Below, one piece after another: positions 1-10,875 of a stretch of DNA of 64,000 nucleotides. The notes beneath the pieces are model-generated. The model was not told the DNA's origin. It saw nothing but the letters and a program-made list of their open reading frames with translations, and did no database searches. The stretch comes from Metellina segmentata. Lineage: Eukaryota > Arthropoda > Arachnida > Araneae > Tetragnathidae. Position 1 is the stretch's first letter. Every line of letters begins with the position of its first letter. The DNA lies in assembly GCA_947359465.1 (NCBI GenBank), contig OX375878.1, positions 89,936,377-90,000,376 on the forward strand, in the 5' to 3' direction. The position numbers and the translations under genes are program-made.

Positions 1-955
1 TTAGAAGTGAATAATTTGCTTTCTCTTACAGTGATATTTACACGCTACGCGCATAATTTTTTAAAATTTATAATGCTTGACCAGAGGCTTACTTAGCCTT
101 CAGCACAACTAAGAGTGACCTTACTCCCTTCTTTGCATGATATTTTCTTTATTGGTGAAATAAATCAAGGTGATATAATTCATGTTCAAAATTAAAGGGA
201 AATGGTTAAAAAAATCTTAGTATATATTTATAGCATAAATTTAGCAAAAAATAATATGATGGTATCATGTGGTATTTTTAAAATTAAACGCAAACTTTTT
301 CAGAAATTGCTCTAAAAATAACAGAAACACATGTTACAAACCTTTCTTCCACTCATTTTCACTTTTTTAGCAATAGAAACTCAAATATAATAAAACAAAA
401 TTAAAAACGAAATCATACGTTTATTGCAACTACAACAAACAGCGGAATGACAACTTCAAGCTCGTTTTACTGCTAGTGACACTTGTTTATTTTTGACAGC
501 TATGTTTTTTTTTATGCAATGGACATTAAAAAGGTATCCAGCAACTTAAAGTGAATTTGTTCTTTTATATAATTTTTGGGCATTCAATGTTATAATGGAA
601 ATTTCCACCATTTTGCAAAGAAGGGTTAAAGGAGTACCCCCATAGGTAAAACGCCGAAAGTCCTAATTCAGTTACCAACATCAATGAGTTTACACATCGG
701 TATTTGAACACGGGACCTTCTGAGTAGAAAACAAACGCTACAGCCACTGTACTAATTAGGCGGAATTTCGCTTTAAATTAATCGGTTCGCTCTAAATTAA
801 TCGTTAAAAATCGTGATGATTATGAATGGAGACATTTTGTGAAGTTTAAATTGTGAAATATTAACTATAGAAGGATATCAAGGATATCTTTCTACTTATT
901 ATTAACTATTAAGATTATTAACGTATGAAGAGTAATGAGAGTAAGAACACGTTCA
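1..955. other. AT-rich stretch, nothing assignable
   Basis: Low-GC sequence with poly-A/poly-T runs and no long open frame. No protein motif, tandem repeat or terminal repeat was recognised on either strand. Confidence 0.5.
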
Positions 956-1017
956 TGCGCCTATGTGGATAAAGACCCATGGGCGGATTAAGAGGTATGC
1001 GGACTAAGCGGCTGCGT

Positions 1018-1054
1018 AGGGCCCCGGAATACCAAAGGGTTCCGAAGGGGCCCT
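1018..1054. repeat. GC-rich hairpin in the hAT left edge
   Basis: AGGGCCCC at 1018 pairs with GGGGCCCT ending at 1054, with adjacent GGAA and TTCC also able to pair. In hAT elements subterminal repeats bind transposase; that role here is inference. Confidence 0.5.
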
Positions 1055-1118
1055 GAGGTCTTAAAATATATTTTCTTCAGGGTTCAAGAAAAATTGTGAT
1101 ATTGTCTTCAAGTGTGTA

Positions 1119-1860
1119 GTGAAAAGAGTTTCTAATACAAGATGGTCAGCAAGAGCAGATGCTGACTTAGCCATAAAACTTGGTTTCACCCATATAAAAG
1201 AGGCGTTAACTGAAATTTGTAATTCCAGAAGAAAAAAAAGTTACCATAGTAGAGGCGACTTCATTTCTGAAGAAAATGGACAGTTATTTGGATCTAATGA
1301 CAGTTATTTGGGATACTATGTTACAAAGAATAAATGCTACTAGTAAATCACTGCAATCAGTGGAATGTGAACTATATTGAAAGGATCTATCCTACTAAAG
1401 TCATTAGAAAATTTTATAAATAATTTCAGAGAATTCGAAAAAGAGGCAACTGATTTATCAGGGCTGACATTTCATATGGAAGATGGACAAACTCGCAGAC
1501 AACAAAAGCGAAATGTTTTTTAATGAAAACAAAGAAGTCGGTCATGAATTTACAATGAAAAATTTCATAAAAAATCATAGTCAATTCATTTTATGTATTA
1601 TGTGATAACACCAGGGCAGAATTATCTCAAAGAACTCAGACGTATGAAGTTGTTGTGAAACCTTTTCGAATATTTTTTTGATGGAATTAATTCATCAATA
1701 GAAGAAAAAAAAAGAACACGATAAAAAAGTTCAAGGATATTTACAAAAATGACATTGGTGTTTGTACTTTTGTAGATGAATTTGACCATAGTATTTCTAA
1801 AAGGAAACGAGGTCACCACAAAAACCACACCAGACATCTATCGAGCCGCCAAAGAAATGT
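1119..1860 (+). pseudogene. hAT (DUF4371/ZMYM1-like) transposase fragment
   Basis: A cut-and-paste transposase remnant. The first block (1119-1343) reads VSNTRWSARADA followed by an aliphatic stretch, which is the conserved TRWSAR segment of DUF4371/ZMYM1-like hAT proteins. In another frame at about 1300-1480 the sequence gives LQRINATSKSLQS, the usual downstream motif, then FREFEKEATDLSGLTF. A third block near 1600-1680 reads ELSQRTQTYEVVVKPF. The order matches the family, but the blocks lie in different frames with stops between them, and the N-terminal zinc finger and C-terminal dimerisation domain are not visible. It is non-functional. Family call moderately sure. Confidence 0.6.
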
Positions 1861-2489
1861 CTTGCACATTTCAGAAAGTTGAAATATTATTGAAATTTTT
1901 TTAAGACAGAAAAGGAGAAAATCAGGAAAAAAATGGTTTTATGTTTAAAAGCGTGTACAAATTTTTTCAAGGAGTAGTATAAGAAAAAAAAAAGAATTAA
2001 TATGGCCATTCTGCATATAGAGCAATATATCTTAAGCCGAATTGACACTTCCAAATAATTGACGAATTTGAAAAAAATAATGTAAGACGGTGAGCGAAAT
2101 TCAGGTAAAAAAATAAGTTTTTTTGTAATAAATTTATTTAATGTATTATGGTAAGAAAAGTTTTATTACTTTTATTTTTTGTTAATAACTTAATGAGAGT
2201 TTTCTTTAAAAACTTTTTTTTCGAACTTGAATTTGAGGGCCCCGAAAATTTTACCGCTTGAGGCCCCCACTTGACTTGATCAGCAACAAGAAAAGACCGG
2301 TAACACTTGTGTCCGAAAAAATATTCCAGGTGAAGAAACTCTTCAGTTAAGAATCATAAGACATTTAGTTAGTGAGTTACCATGAATTAAAGAGTCATAT
2401 ATGACCCTGTTAAACCTTACCAGAATATTTTCATATCTGTAGAAATATTTTTCTGAACGTCAATGTTGCTTTACTCTTTCAAGTAGTTT

Positions 2490-3350
2490 CGATGAGGTAT
2501 TTCGTCCATCAAGAATTGACCAACTTTGCTTATGACGAGATATCTTTTAATCAAGATATTGACGATTTTTTTATAATGACGAGGTTAAAATCTGCTCAAT
2601 TTTTCTAATCACGAGATGTCTCGTCCTTCAAGATCTGCTCAGTTTTGCTTACGACGAGATGTCTCGTACATAGAGATCTGCTCAGTTTTGCAAATGACGA
2701 TATTCTCGTTCATGAAGATCTGTTCAGTTTTGCTAATGGCGAGATGTCTCGTCCATCAAGGTCTGCTCAGTTTGCTAACGACGAGATGTCTCGTCCATCA
2801 AGATGTGCTCAGTTTTGCTAACGATGAGATGTCTCGTACACAAAGATCTGCTCAGTTTTGCAAATGACGATATTCTCGTTCATGAAGATCTGATCAGTTT
2901 TGCTAAAGACGAGATGTCTCGTTCATCAAGATCTGCTCAGTTTTGCTAATGACGAGATGTCTTGATCATCATGATCTGCTCTGTTTTTCTAACGACGAGA
3001 TGTCTAGTCCATCAAGATCTGCTCAGTTTTGCTAACGATGAGATGTCTCGTCCATCAAGGTCTGCTTAGTCTTGCTAATAACGAGATGTCTCGTACAGCA
3101 AGATCTGCTCAGCTTTGCTAATGACGAGATGTCTAGTTCACACGATCTGGTCAGTTTTGGTAACGACGATATGTCTCGTCCATCAGGATCTGCTCAGTTT
3201 TTCTAATGACGAGATGTCTCGTCCATCAATATCTGCTCAGTTTTGCTAATGACAAGATTCTCATTCATGAAGTTCTGCTCAGTTTTGCTAATGACGTGAT
3301 GTCGCGTTCCTCAAGATCTGCTCAGTTTTACTAATGACGAGATACATCGT
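2490..3350. repeat. 43-bp minisatellite with CGAGATGTCTCG palindrome, about 20 copies
   Basis: Tandem units of 42-43 bp. Each holds a near-palindrome ACGAGATGTCTCGT followed by a spacer of the form AAGATCTGCTCAGTTTTGCT. About 18 clear and 2-3 degraded units are countable by the CTGCTCAG anchor. An 86-bp dimer containing the variant GATATTCTCGTTCATGAAG at about 2651-2737 recurs 170 bp later at about 2821-2907, showing block duplication inside the array. Apparent reading frames through it are by-products of the period. Related units occur at 6.7, 14.8, 46.6, 58.6 and 60.9 kb. Confidence 0.9.
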
Positions 3351-5571
3351 CTAAACAAACACAAAAGGCATAAATTGGTTTATCTCTTTGGGCAGTAGCT
3401 ATTGTCCTGGTTTGGGTCTGGAGGTTTTTCAAACATGTACGTGAAAAGTATAGAAGTTCTTGCGAATAGCTTCATTAGGCCCGCACCACAGATCGGATAC
3501 TACCCTTCCAATCTGTGTATCCAGCGCTCTACGATGCATGTGCTATTGTCTTGGGATTGTTGGTATACTCTTTCCTTTTCAAATTTCTCTATAGACACTA
3601 TTTTTGAATATATTTAGTGTGATGTTGCAAATACCGCAATTATAGGAAGGGGCGTGCTGCTTTTTCGTGACCCACCTGTATATATCAGATTACGTTTTCG
3701 TTTACAATAATAAAGAACGCTATTTAAGGAAAGTGAATTAAAGCCCTATAACTGTACATTTAAAATCATAAACTAATTCTCTGCTATTTTGACTTCCATA
3801 TATTTCCAACATCAATAGTTTCTTAAAAGACTAAGAAGCACGATTAGATTGCTTGCATATGCTTGAAATTTTAAAAGAAGTACTGACTCTATATAGGGAA
3901 CATATTATTCTCAACTGCATCATTTTACATAAATTTTTCTTAGAAAATAAAAAAACTATCACATTAAAAAAAATACTGCACACATATCGTGCCCCTTCAA
4001 ATTCCGCAACTAGCAAACTGTTACATTCCTCATATCGCGTTTGCATCCAAAACATCTTCCTTGCACTCAAATATCCGATTCATTCCTGCATGCTTTGTAT
4101 TTATTCCTCCGAAGCCCAGCGGAAATGAATACATTTTATTCATGTTCATAAAAATTTTGAATATTCTGCATATTTCCCCCTCCGACTTTCAAACATTGAA
4201 TTTTCTTCATTATTCCGTCGAATTTCATCATCGCGAGTTTCAAGTTAATGATCCATGGAAACGGCACCGCTCAAAAGATTTTTCGCATTCATTTTTCCTC
4301 ATTTTAATATAACTTCTGACTGGAGAGTTATTATATTTTATTTCGCTTCCCCTCTCTCCCTGTCCGTGCATTTAATCTCCTTTCTCTTCCTTTTTCATCT
4401 GCGTCTTCAATCATCGTTTGTAGCGAATGATTTAGGAAAAAACCGTGTTCAGGCATAATAACTATCAGATGCTGGAAAAAGTGGTTTAAGGGTGCATAAA
4501 ATTCGGCTGTGACAGGCTTCTGGAGAATTGGAGAGCGGTATTAAAATTGAACGGGAGTTGTGGAAATTTTCTTTCATTGGTAAATAAATGTACAGTGGAT
4601 AATTTCATCATACGAACATAAATTTTAAGTAAGAAATTGTTCTTGAAATTCACTATTTCTCATACGAATATACGAATAAAAAGGCTTTTCTGTATTTGTC
4701 TATTTTTTTTAAATTGGTGATGTGAGTTACGAGTTCCAGCTTTTGAAATTTCTGAAAGCTATCATACAATCGCAAGTATTTGGTAGCTTCTAGATTTTAA
4801 GTGTGTGTTCCTCTACAAAAAGCACAGAACTGAAATTGACTATCGTTTTGAATAAGGTCGTCATGTTGACAGCTGCTTTATCTCCCGACGTTAAAATACT
4901 TCTTTATACGATTATTATTGCCCACACTAACTTGAGTTGATATATTTTCTCTAACCATCCTGAGGGTTTATCTTTGCGTCAGAAACTACCCTGTAGTAGC
5001 CAACGTCTGGTGCAAAAACGTCTTCCAAACATAGACGTGAGATGTACAATAGATAGACTGCAGATTGATTTTGAGAGGAGCTCAGAAAGTGCGACCAGAG
5101 TCTGTCGACTAGTAGTCACGTGACTGCTCTGTGAAAATTTGATTAGGTTGACCAATTTGGCATCGTATCGCCTCGTTTGGGGATATAACCTGTAATGAGA
5201 GTGTAGTAGTTTAAGTTCTCATTCCTATACAGTAGCGAGAAAATTGGGTAAATCGCCAACGTCTACTACTATGTCACGCGCACTAATCGTAATCAATGGA
5301 TTGGTACTCCCGTCCTGTGGACTAATTTGTTGATAAATGTAAGGTTCCACTCTGTAGAAGAAAGTAGTCTATAGGTCCCTTTACTGCTAGTTTTGGTCAA
5401 ATAATTATGAGAAGATTACCATTAGTCTTCTTTTGCATTTTCTCGATGATTCCAAAATATCACGAGTTCCGGGCAAGGGACAATTTGTTCTACCTACTTG
5501 GATCTCCATTCCTACTTGGAATAACAGTCAGTTTTGTTTTGACGATATATCTCATCGCAACACTTGAAGGG
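3351..5571. other. Unassigned stretch with a pyrimidine-skewed block
   Basis: No recognisable gene. About 3980-4430 is strongly C+T biased on the + strand, giving several short overlapping open frames with no family resemblance. A 12-bp perfect palindrome AGTCACGTGACT lies at 5114-5125. The block could be low-copy non-transposon DNA or a transcribed untranslated region; the sequence does not decide. Confidence 0.4.
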
Positions 5572-6170
5572 TTAACCGCCGTTAGTCGCGCCACTTTTTG
5601 TAACATAAATAGGTGCGCCGGTCTTTTCGACCGAACAATTTTTTATATCAGATAGGAACTGTTTCTGGAAAAACCAAATACTTTTATGAATACATATCAA
5701 TAAAAAGGAAAAAAAAAAGTTTTTTTAAATATAAATCGCGATGGCAGTCAAATGCATAATATCTAGAAGTTAATTGAAAAGTATGAGAAGATAATGTATA
5801 ACAAATAAACACATTTTTATGTAAAATTAAACAATTAATTTTTTTTAAATAATTAAAAAAAAAGTCATGAATTGTAATTATATAACACATGTTTTAATTA
5901 TAATTAGGAAAAAAGTTAATTTACATACATATATCTTTTACTCTATTTCCAATTCTGCTCTGTCAATTTGAAAACAATCAGTACAAACAGTTTGTGTATG
6001 TACCTTGCAAATATATTTGCAACAATTGGGACACATTTGTTGCGTTTTTCGATTTTTTGTGTTGCTAACCAGCCAGTCAGCACCGAAAAAACGTGGAGAA
6101 ATGTATATACACTCTCCTTCCTATTTTGGATAACGTAAGTAGGCGCGCCGCGGTCAGTTTGACCGAACTT
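5572..6170 (-). mobile_element. piggyBac-like remnant with duplicated end palindromes
   Basis: TTAA at 5572-5575 is followed by CCGCCGTTAGTCGCGCC and, 26 bp further in, the palindrome CGGTC-TTTTC-GACCG (5619-5633). A diverged copy of the same end sequence, with CGGTCA-GTT-TGACCG (6151-6165), follows in the same orientation. Between them a minus-strand fragment encodes a piggyBac-type cysteine-rich tail. TTAA target sites, short TIRs and an internal palindromic repeat read by the cysteine-rich domain are known piggyBac features. The matching right TIR is missing, so the unit is broken or rearranged. Confidence 0.55.
5935..6110 (-). pseudogene. piggyBac transposase C-terminal cysteine-rich domain fragment
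   Basis: The minus strand reads CIYISPRFFGADW, a basic stretch, then MCPNCCKYICKVHTQTVC and TDCFQID before a stop. The C-x2-C-x4-C-x2-H-x4-C-x2-C spacing is that of the zinc-binding C-terminal domain of piggyBac transposases, which binds the element ends. A TAG stop lies four codons upstream of the legible segment, and the DDE catalytic core is absent. This is only the last ~50 codons of a transposase. Confidence 0.6.
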
Positions 6171-6640
6171 CCCTTTCAGGTACCATAACTTCCAGGAACT
6201 TCACAAGAAGTGTGACCAAGCGGAGGGAAGGGCTAGAGGACACATTGAAGGTCAGCTACAGCTACACAATGTCATTCCTCTCTATTTGAAAAGTATGGGA
6301 AGGTACAACGGAAAGAACATGCACTTGCGGGGAAATGACCAATGCGCGAGTAACCGCGGGTTAATGGATTGAAAAATTTTGATAGACAAAATCCGCAAGC
6401 CAATTTACAGTAATTAATGTGGCTCTTATGCGGGTGATTGTTTGAAAAGTTCTTTCGAACTGGATGATACAGTTTGCCTGGTTTGCTCTTCTCATTTACA
6501 GTCATGCCTATCTAACTGATGCAGCGTAATTGGTGTTACGTATGGGAACATGGGCTGGTGGTAGTTAAGTGTTTACATAAATGCATGATAAAACCCTTCT
6601 GGTGGCTGTCACGTATAGGTAGAATCTCGTAATTAGTAAA
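6171..6640. other. Unassigned stretch
   Basis: Mixed-composition sequence without repeats or terminal structures. Short open frames here, including a 77-codon one on the minus strand, match no family I recognise. Confidence 0.35.
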
Positions 6641-6644
6641 ACTT

Positions 6645-6835
6645 ACCAGATCTTGAGGGACGAGATATCTCGTTATTACAAAATACTGGCTTTATCAAGG
6701 TCTCTCTCGTCATCACAAAAAAACAATATCTTGATATTTGAAATTCAATCAACTTATCTCGTCATTAGTAAAATTGATCAGATCTTTATGAGCGAGATAT
6801 GAGATATCTCGTCAAAACCACTTAGAGGGTTAAGA
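6645..6835 (+). repeat. CGAGATATCTCG palindrome repeat cluster ending in GAGGGTTAA
   Basis: About four degraded units of the family seen at 2.5-3.35 kb, in the opposite orientation. Examples are ACGAGATATCTCGT near 6660 and GAGATATCTCGTC near 6800. The cluster ends with CACTTAGAGGGTTAA, an end motif shared with the clusters at 46.7 and 58.6 kb. Confidence 0.7.
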
Positions 6836-7875
6836 AATGAGCATCCATTATTCATCAATACCATTTCCATTCATGCGCTGATATGTTTCCCCTAAATTAA
6901 GTTTCATGAATTAAATCATTAAATAAATAGAAACTGTTCCTTATAGATAGATGAAGAATAAGGACACCATTTCTCGCTTTACAATTAGCTTTTTTAACTT
7001 CAAACTGGTTGCCTACAACTCAAGCCATGTAACGAATTACTTGGAAATAAAGCCAGAACGGCTTAAAGCTTCTGTAAAAACGGTAACAAAATCGAAAGCG
7101 ACGGTCTACTTATTCCGTCCCTCCTTGGCAGAAGTTGCATTCGATTGCCGGCAATCATTTCCTTCATTCCTCGCACGAATTTATCGGACACACTCCAACC
7201 GAATGCCCAGGGAATGGAGGCAGACGTATTCTGTCATAAATTCAATTCTTTGCCCTCTCCTAACCAATCCTAGTGCTATGGTCAGGTTTTAAAGGGTCTC
7301 CAGAACATTTTCGTCCTCCTATTTTTTCCTTACTGCGGTTATCCCTTGCGGCCATTCATTTCTTTCGTATCCAACCCATCTGGATAAATTGAGGAAGTGT
7401 TTTGGCCCTGTTTCGAAAGTTGAAGACCAGTGGACTGTCTCTGTCGCCCAGGGCTAGACGCAGCTCGCTCGCTTCCTGTTCAGAAAGTTTCGCCAAGAAA
7501 ATGTTAACGCTGGTTTTTCCTTTCTTTTTTCGTTTCATTTTCCCTTCCGTCCACAGAGATGGTGGGTTATTCTGGAATTTTTTCGGAATGCTTTATTTGT
7601 CGTTGTGAGTTGAATGTCGAGGGCGTTTCCATGGGTGTGAGGGATACCACTCTTCCAACATCGACAAATACTTCCCTCCAGGTGGTTTTAAAAGTCGAGA
7701 TCGTCGATTTCTTTTCGCCATGCAATAACTCAGATATGGTGAGCTCGACTCCTATCTGATTTTCTTCGAATAACATCTGGGAAAGAAGCATAAATCCAAG
7801 TAATTTACAAATGCACAAATTAAAATACTCTAAAATCTCACCATTTATGTAAATAACATAGGGACAGTAGGTTTA
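6836..7875. other. Unassigned stretch, relatively GC-richer
   Basis: Contains no recognisable transposon protein or tandem repeat. About 7100-7600 is richer in GC and pyrimidines than its surroundings and gives overlapping open frames on both strands, the largest 113 codons. None has a recognisable motif, and both-strand openness argues for composition rather than coding. Confidence 0.4.
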
Positions 7876-8790
7876 TCTCTACTATTATAAAAGGAAGTGT
7901 TGGTCTGTCTGTTTGTTTTCTGCCCGCAAAGTCCTGAAGAATATATGACACTTACAGTAATGGGATTTGGCACACAGGTAGTCCAAATGTTTTGCAATTT
8001 GTGGGTCGCAGTGGATTTTCAAATTCAAACTAGAACATTTTAAAATGAATTTAATGTAATTTAGTTATAATTGAATGCAACAGCATTGATGATCACAGAT
8101 TCTGAATTTATTTTTTCGTTTCCGTTTTTATTTTGCGCGCAGAAATGATTTCTCAGTAGACTATAAAAAAACAAATTAACTTTTAACATGAGTCATTTAG
8201 TTCTTTTTTCTACCTCCAAGACCCTTAAAGATTGAAAAAAAATTACATTAGATTGATACCTAAAAATATGATTTTCTTTAAATAAATAGAATACATTTTA
8301 TGTTTTCACAAGATCCTTCGAGTTCAAAAACTAAACAGATTACATTTCCTGCCCTTTTACAATTTCAGCGAAAGAAAGCAGAAAAAAAAAACATTTTGGT
8401 TGGCATTGTTTAGTTCTTTTTTGTAAAATCAGGATTGTTAAGATTAGATTGAAAATTTCAATGGATTTTAAAACTGTGTGAAATTTGCCACCAGATAGAT
8501 ACCTTATAAGTTTGATTTTTTAATAAATAATTTTTCAATTAAACATTTATATTTCCACCAGAGAAAGTGACGTCACGCCGAATTCCCATTTGGTTTGCGA
8601 AACAAACCAACACTACGGGTAACGCCATGATGGCTGTTATCCAATAGACTGCGAATTCCCATATGGTTTGCTTCGCAAACCAAATGGGAATTCGGCGTGA
8701 CGTCACTTTCTCTGACAAAAATATAAATATTTAATTGAAAAATTATTTATTAAAAAAATCAAACGTAAAATTTTAAAGATAGATTTACAG
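7876..8790 (+). mobile_element. Helitron-like 5' end and repeat-rich body
   Basis: The left edge reads A, then TCTCTACTATTATAAAAGG. This fits the TC start and A/T insertion context of Helitrons, and a second copy of this end with the following ~180 bp occurs at 38127. Downstream are diverged copies of a unit including a GATACCTT element then TTTGATTTTTTAATAAATA, also found at 13.2-13.96 kb. No Rep/helicase coding sequence and no CTRR hairpin terminus were identified, so the class is tentative and the right edge approximate. Confidence 0.45.
8510..8764. repeat. Large inverted repeat, about 99-bp arms
   Basis: The left arm (8510-8608) and right arm (8665-8764) are near-perfect reverse complements with a ~56-bp loop. 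Each arm contains TGACGTCA (8568-8575 and 8698-8705) and GAATTCCCATTTGGTTTGC. The loop repeats GAATTCCCATATGGTTTGC, so alternative pairings exist. Such a hairpin could form a cruciform or a long double-stranded RNA if transcribed. Confidence 0.9.
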
Positions 8791-9087
8791 TTAATAAAAT
8801 GTTTAAATACCTTTTAAAAGCATCCAAATGATTATCTAACTCCTTCTTTGCTCTTAAATCTTTGGTTTAGTTTGATTTGTGCAAGTTCTAACTTTTTCTA
8901 TACAGTTTAAAGGTCTCCGTAGACTTAAATAACGTCTTTCGCAGATGTTGTTGCCATGACAACAACTGTCTGAGTGATAGATTTTCAAAACAACGAACCA
9001 CAAAAATAATTATATCTCTCGTTCTAATTAAGATAGAAACATGATTCAAACGTCATTTTAAGCAGAAAAATACAAAAAAAGCTTTAA

Positions 9088-9918
9088 CCCTTAACTGCTG
9101 TGTCACAAACCGTCTCATAACCAGTGTGGAGGGGTCTCTCAGACATCGCTCAATAAAGTGCGTATTAAGTTGATTAATATAATATATTAATGAAAGAGTA
9201 TATAGATAATTATTATTTTCACATTTTAAATTTAGATAAGAAAATTAATAACTTGAAAATACATTTTATATTACTATATAAGCTAAGTAGATTCCATGTC
9301 TCTTCAGGCTCAGTTTTCGGACCTAATTTTTCAGGACGTTTCAACCCTGGAAACTGTAAAATTATGTTGTGTTTTGGTATTCTAACGGCAGGATTAGGTT
9401 TCCCCCCCGGGCATCCCATTTGAAGTTATTTTTTCCGTAGAAATATTATTCTTGTGAAGACGCACTTGAAATGTCTTCATCTTCATCTGCCTAAATTTCG
9501 GAATCCGTTTCGTGTTCGCTCTCAATAATATTATCCGAAATTTCACTACCCCAGTACTCTATTTCCGACCAATTATCAACAATATCCTAAATTTCTTTTT
9601 ATGTAAGATACACAGGTCGTTTTTTAGTGAAGTTTGTTGACATTTTAGGCTCTCTGGCGACTTCTCCAACTTAGACGATTTCATTCAACAAGAACGGTAA
9701 CGCAAATGCTGTGAAGGGGTCTAAGAGACCACGCGGGAAATGCAAATAGTGTAAAACACGAAATAGTTGGGGCAGCCTAACCAGTCTTGGAATGCGGCTT
9801 CTGTTGGACGTAGTAGGAAGGTGCTGAATAGGACAGATACCAATATTCACTTCAAGGGGTGGAAACGACCTACCAAAAATGACTCGGGGTCTGTGAGACC
9901 CATGACAGCAGTTAAAGG
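9088..9918 (-). mobile_element. piggyBac-like deletion derivative, 831 bp, TTAA target duplication
   Basis: TTAA lies directly outside both ends (9084-9087 and 9919-9922). The TIRs start CCCTTAACTGCTGT on the left and CCTTTAACTGCTGT on the complement of the right. Palindromes lie near the ends and inside: GTCT-CTC-AGAC (9134-9144), GGTCT-AAG-AGACC (9718-9730) and GGGTCT-GTG-AGACCC (9887-9901). The inside codes, on the minus strand, only the start of a transposase. The uninterrupted host repeat at 61.7-61.9 kb serves as an empty-site reference. Confidence 0.85.
9219..9650 (-). pseudogene. piggyBac transposase N-terminal fragment
   Basis: Reading leftward from about 9640, the minus strand gives MSTNFTKKRPVYL, an acidic stretch (SEIEYWGSEISDNIIESEHE, then ADEDEDISSAS), and later IPKHNIILQFPGLKRPEKLG followed by PKTEPEETWNLL. 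An acidic N-terminus and the HNI-x4-PG segment at the start of the DDE_Tnp_1_7 domain are typical of piggyBac transposases. Several stops interrupt the acidic part, and the catalytic core has been deleted, the right TIR-side sequence following about 25 codons after the NLL motif. It cannot encode an active enzyme but may once have been mobilised in trans. Confidence 0.7.
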
Positions 9919-10014
9919 TTAAAATATAAAATATTTTTTCAAAACTTGACGATTTTTGTGTCCCGAACCCCTTTAAAGTTCAAACTTGCACATCTCAACT
10001 CATAGAATAATTCA

Positions 10015-10870
10015 TCAAAAAGGTGTCTGTTGTATGTACTGAGAGGATCGCTCGATCTTCCGACCAAAATGCCTGTGAGTACAAATGGTGTGTTACCTTC
10101 GCGGATTGATACTTCAAATTGGAAAGTTACTTTAAAATCACAAATAAAAAAAAGGTTAACATTTCATCATTAATGTGAATAAAACATCATCATTAATGTG
10201 AATAAAACAGATACGGTAGCCTTTTATTTTCTATACAAATTCTACTTTAGTCATACTCACGTATCTATACCTTGCAGAATATTTCGTTCTGCGGGTGTCT
10301 GTAGTAAATACTGATGGCTAATGTGATGCTCCTACCTAAATCTCTTCTAGTACGAATGGTGAGTCGCCTTTACAGATAGTTACTTCAAATTCGGAAGTTA
10401 CTTTAAAATGCACAAATGAAAATACTTTAACATTTCATCATCTATATAGAAAAGTAGATATACTAGGGGCAATAATTTTAGTCCCTATTTATTTTTTTAA
10501 ATAAAGTGCATTTAGTTTACCACAGGGCTCGAAATACCCGGGTGCACAGGTGCACTGTGCACATGAAAATAAAATTGTGCACCTAATTTTTTCCCGCTAG
10601 GCACACCTGTGCACCTAATTTAAAAACTTAGGTGCACCTTGTGCACCTGTATTAAAAAATATATTTCGAGGCCTGGTTTACCATAAAATCCTGCTTGAAA
10701 GCTCATACTCAGAGGTATATTTTTGTAGCATAATACATAATACATTAAACACGTATCTGTCGTATGTACTGATGGTTAGTTCGATCTTCAGACCTTATCT
10801 CTTCGATCTCTTCGAATCTCTTCGAGTATGAATGGATCTTTGCTTTACTTCAAAATTAGGTCAAAATTCA
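10015..10870 (+). repeat. Three degenerate tandem units of about 270-290 bp
   Basis: The anchor GTGTCTGTTGTATGTACTGA at 10023 recurs as a variant at 10294 and 10744. Each is followed by a cytosine-poor block ending in sequence like ACTTCAAATT-GGAAGTTACTTTAAAA. The spacings are 271 and 450 bp; removing the MITE plus duplicated target at 10523-10683 makes the second 289 bp. A 22-bp direct duplication (CATCATTAATGTGAATAAAA) lies at about 10165-10208. Confidence 0.7.
10523..10675 (+). mobile_element. hAT-type MITE, 153 bp, 8-bp target duplication
   Basis: It starts CAGGGCTCGAAATA and ends TATTTCGAGGCCTG, imperfect TIRs of about 14 bp. The 8-bp target GTTTACCA is repeated exactly at 10515-10522 and 10676-10683. 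The interior is made of GGTGCAC/GTGCACC motifs able to form hairpins. CAG-starting TIRs with 8-bp duplications define hAT MITEs. A reverse-oriented sister copy lies at 12002. Confidence 0.9.
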
Positions 10871-10875
10871 ATATT

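Larger units (their letters stand above)
960..2285 (+). mobile_element. Degenerate hAT-like element (ZMYM1/DUF4371 type)
   Basis: The interval carries broken coding remains of a hAT-type transposase of the ZMYM1/DUF4371 class between two GC-richer edges. The left edge (about 978-1054) and right edge (about 2235-2275) both contain GGGGCCC-type sequence in opposite orientation, as expected for diverged terminal regions. I could not define exact TIRs or an 8-bp target duplication. The A-rich middle has lost its frame several times, so this is a dead copy. Boundaries are approximate. Confidence 0.55.
8930..9976. mobile_element. Copy of the 61.2-kb MITE family, split by a piggyBac insertion
   Basis: 8936-9083 plus 9923-9976 align with 61725-61934, including GTTGTTGCCATGACAACAAC and GTGTCCCG-ACCCC before TTAA. 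The left TIR seen at 61202 is not found here, so this copy is truncated. The piggyBac derivative at 9088-9918 sits exactly at a TTAA of this repeat. Confidence 0.75.

Noticed and set aside
2616..2867. 83-codon frame with repeated serine/glutamine motifs
   Set aside because: It follows the 43-bp minisatellite. The period is not a multiple of three and the frame has no start context or domain.
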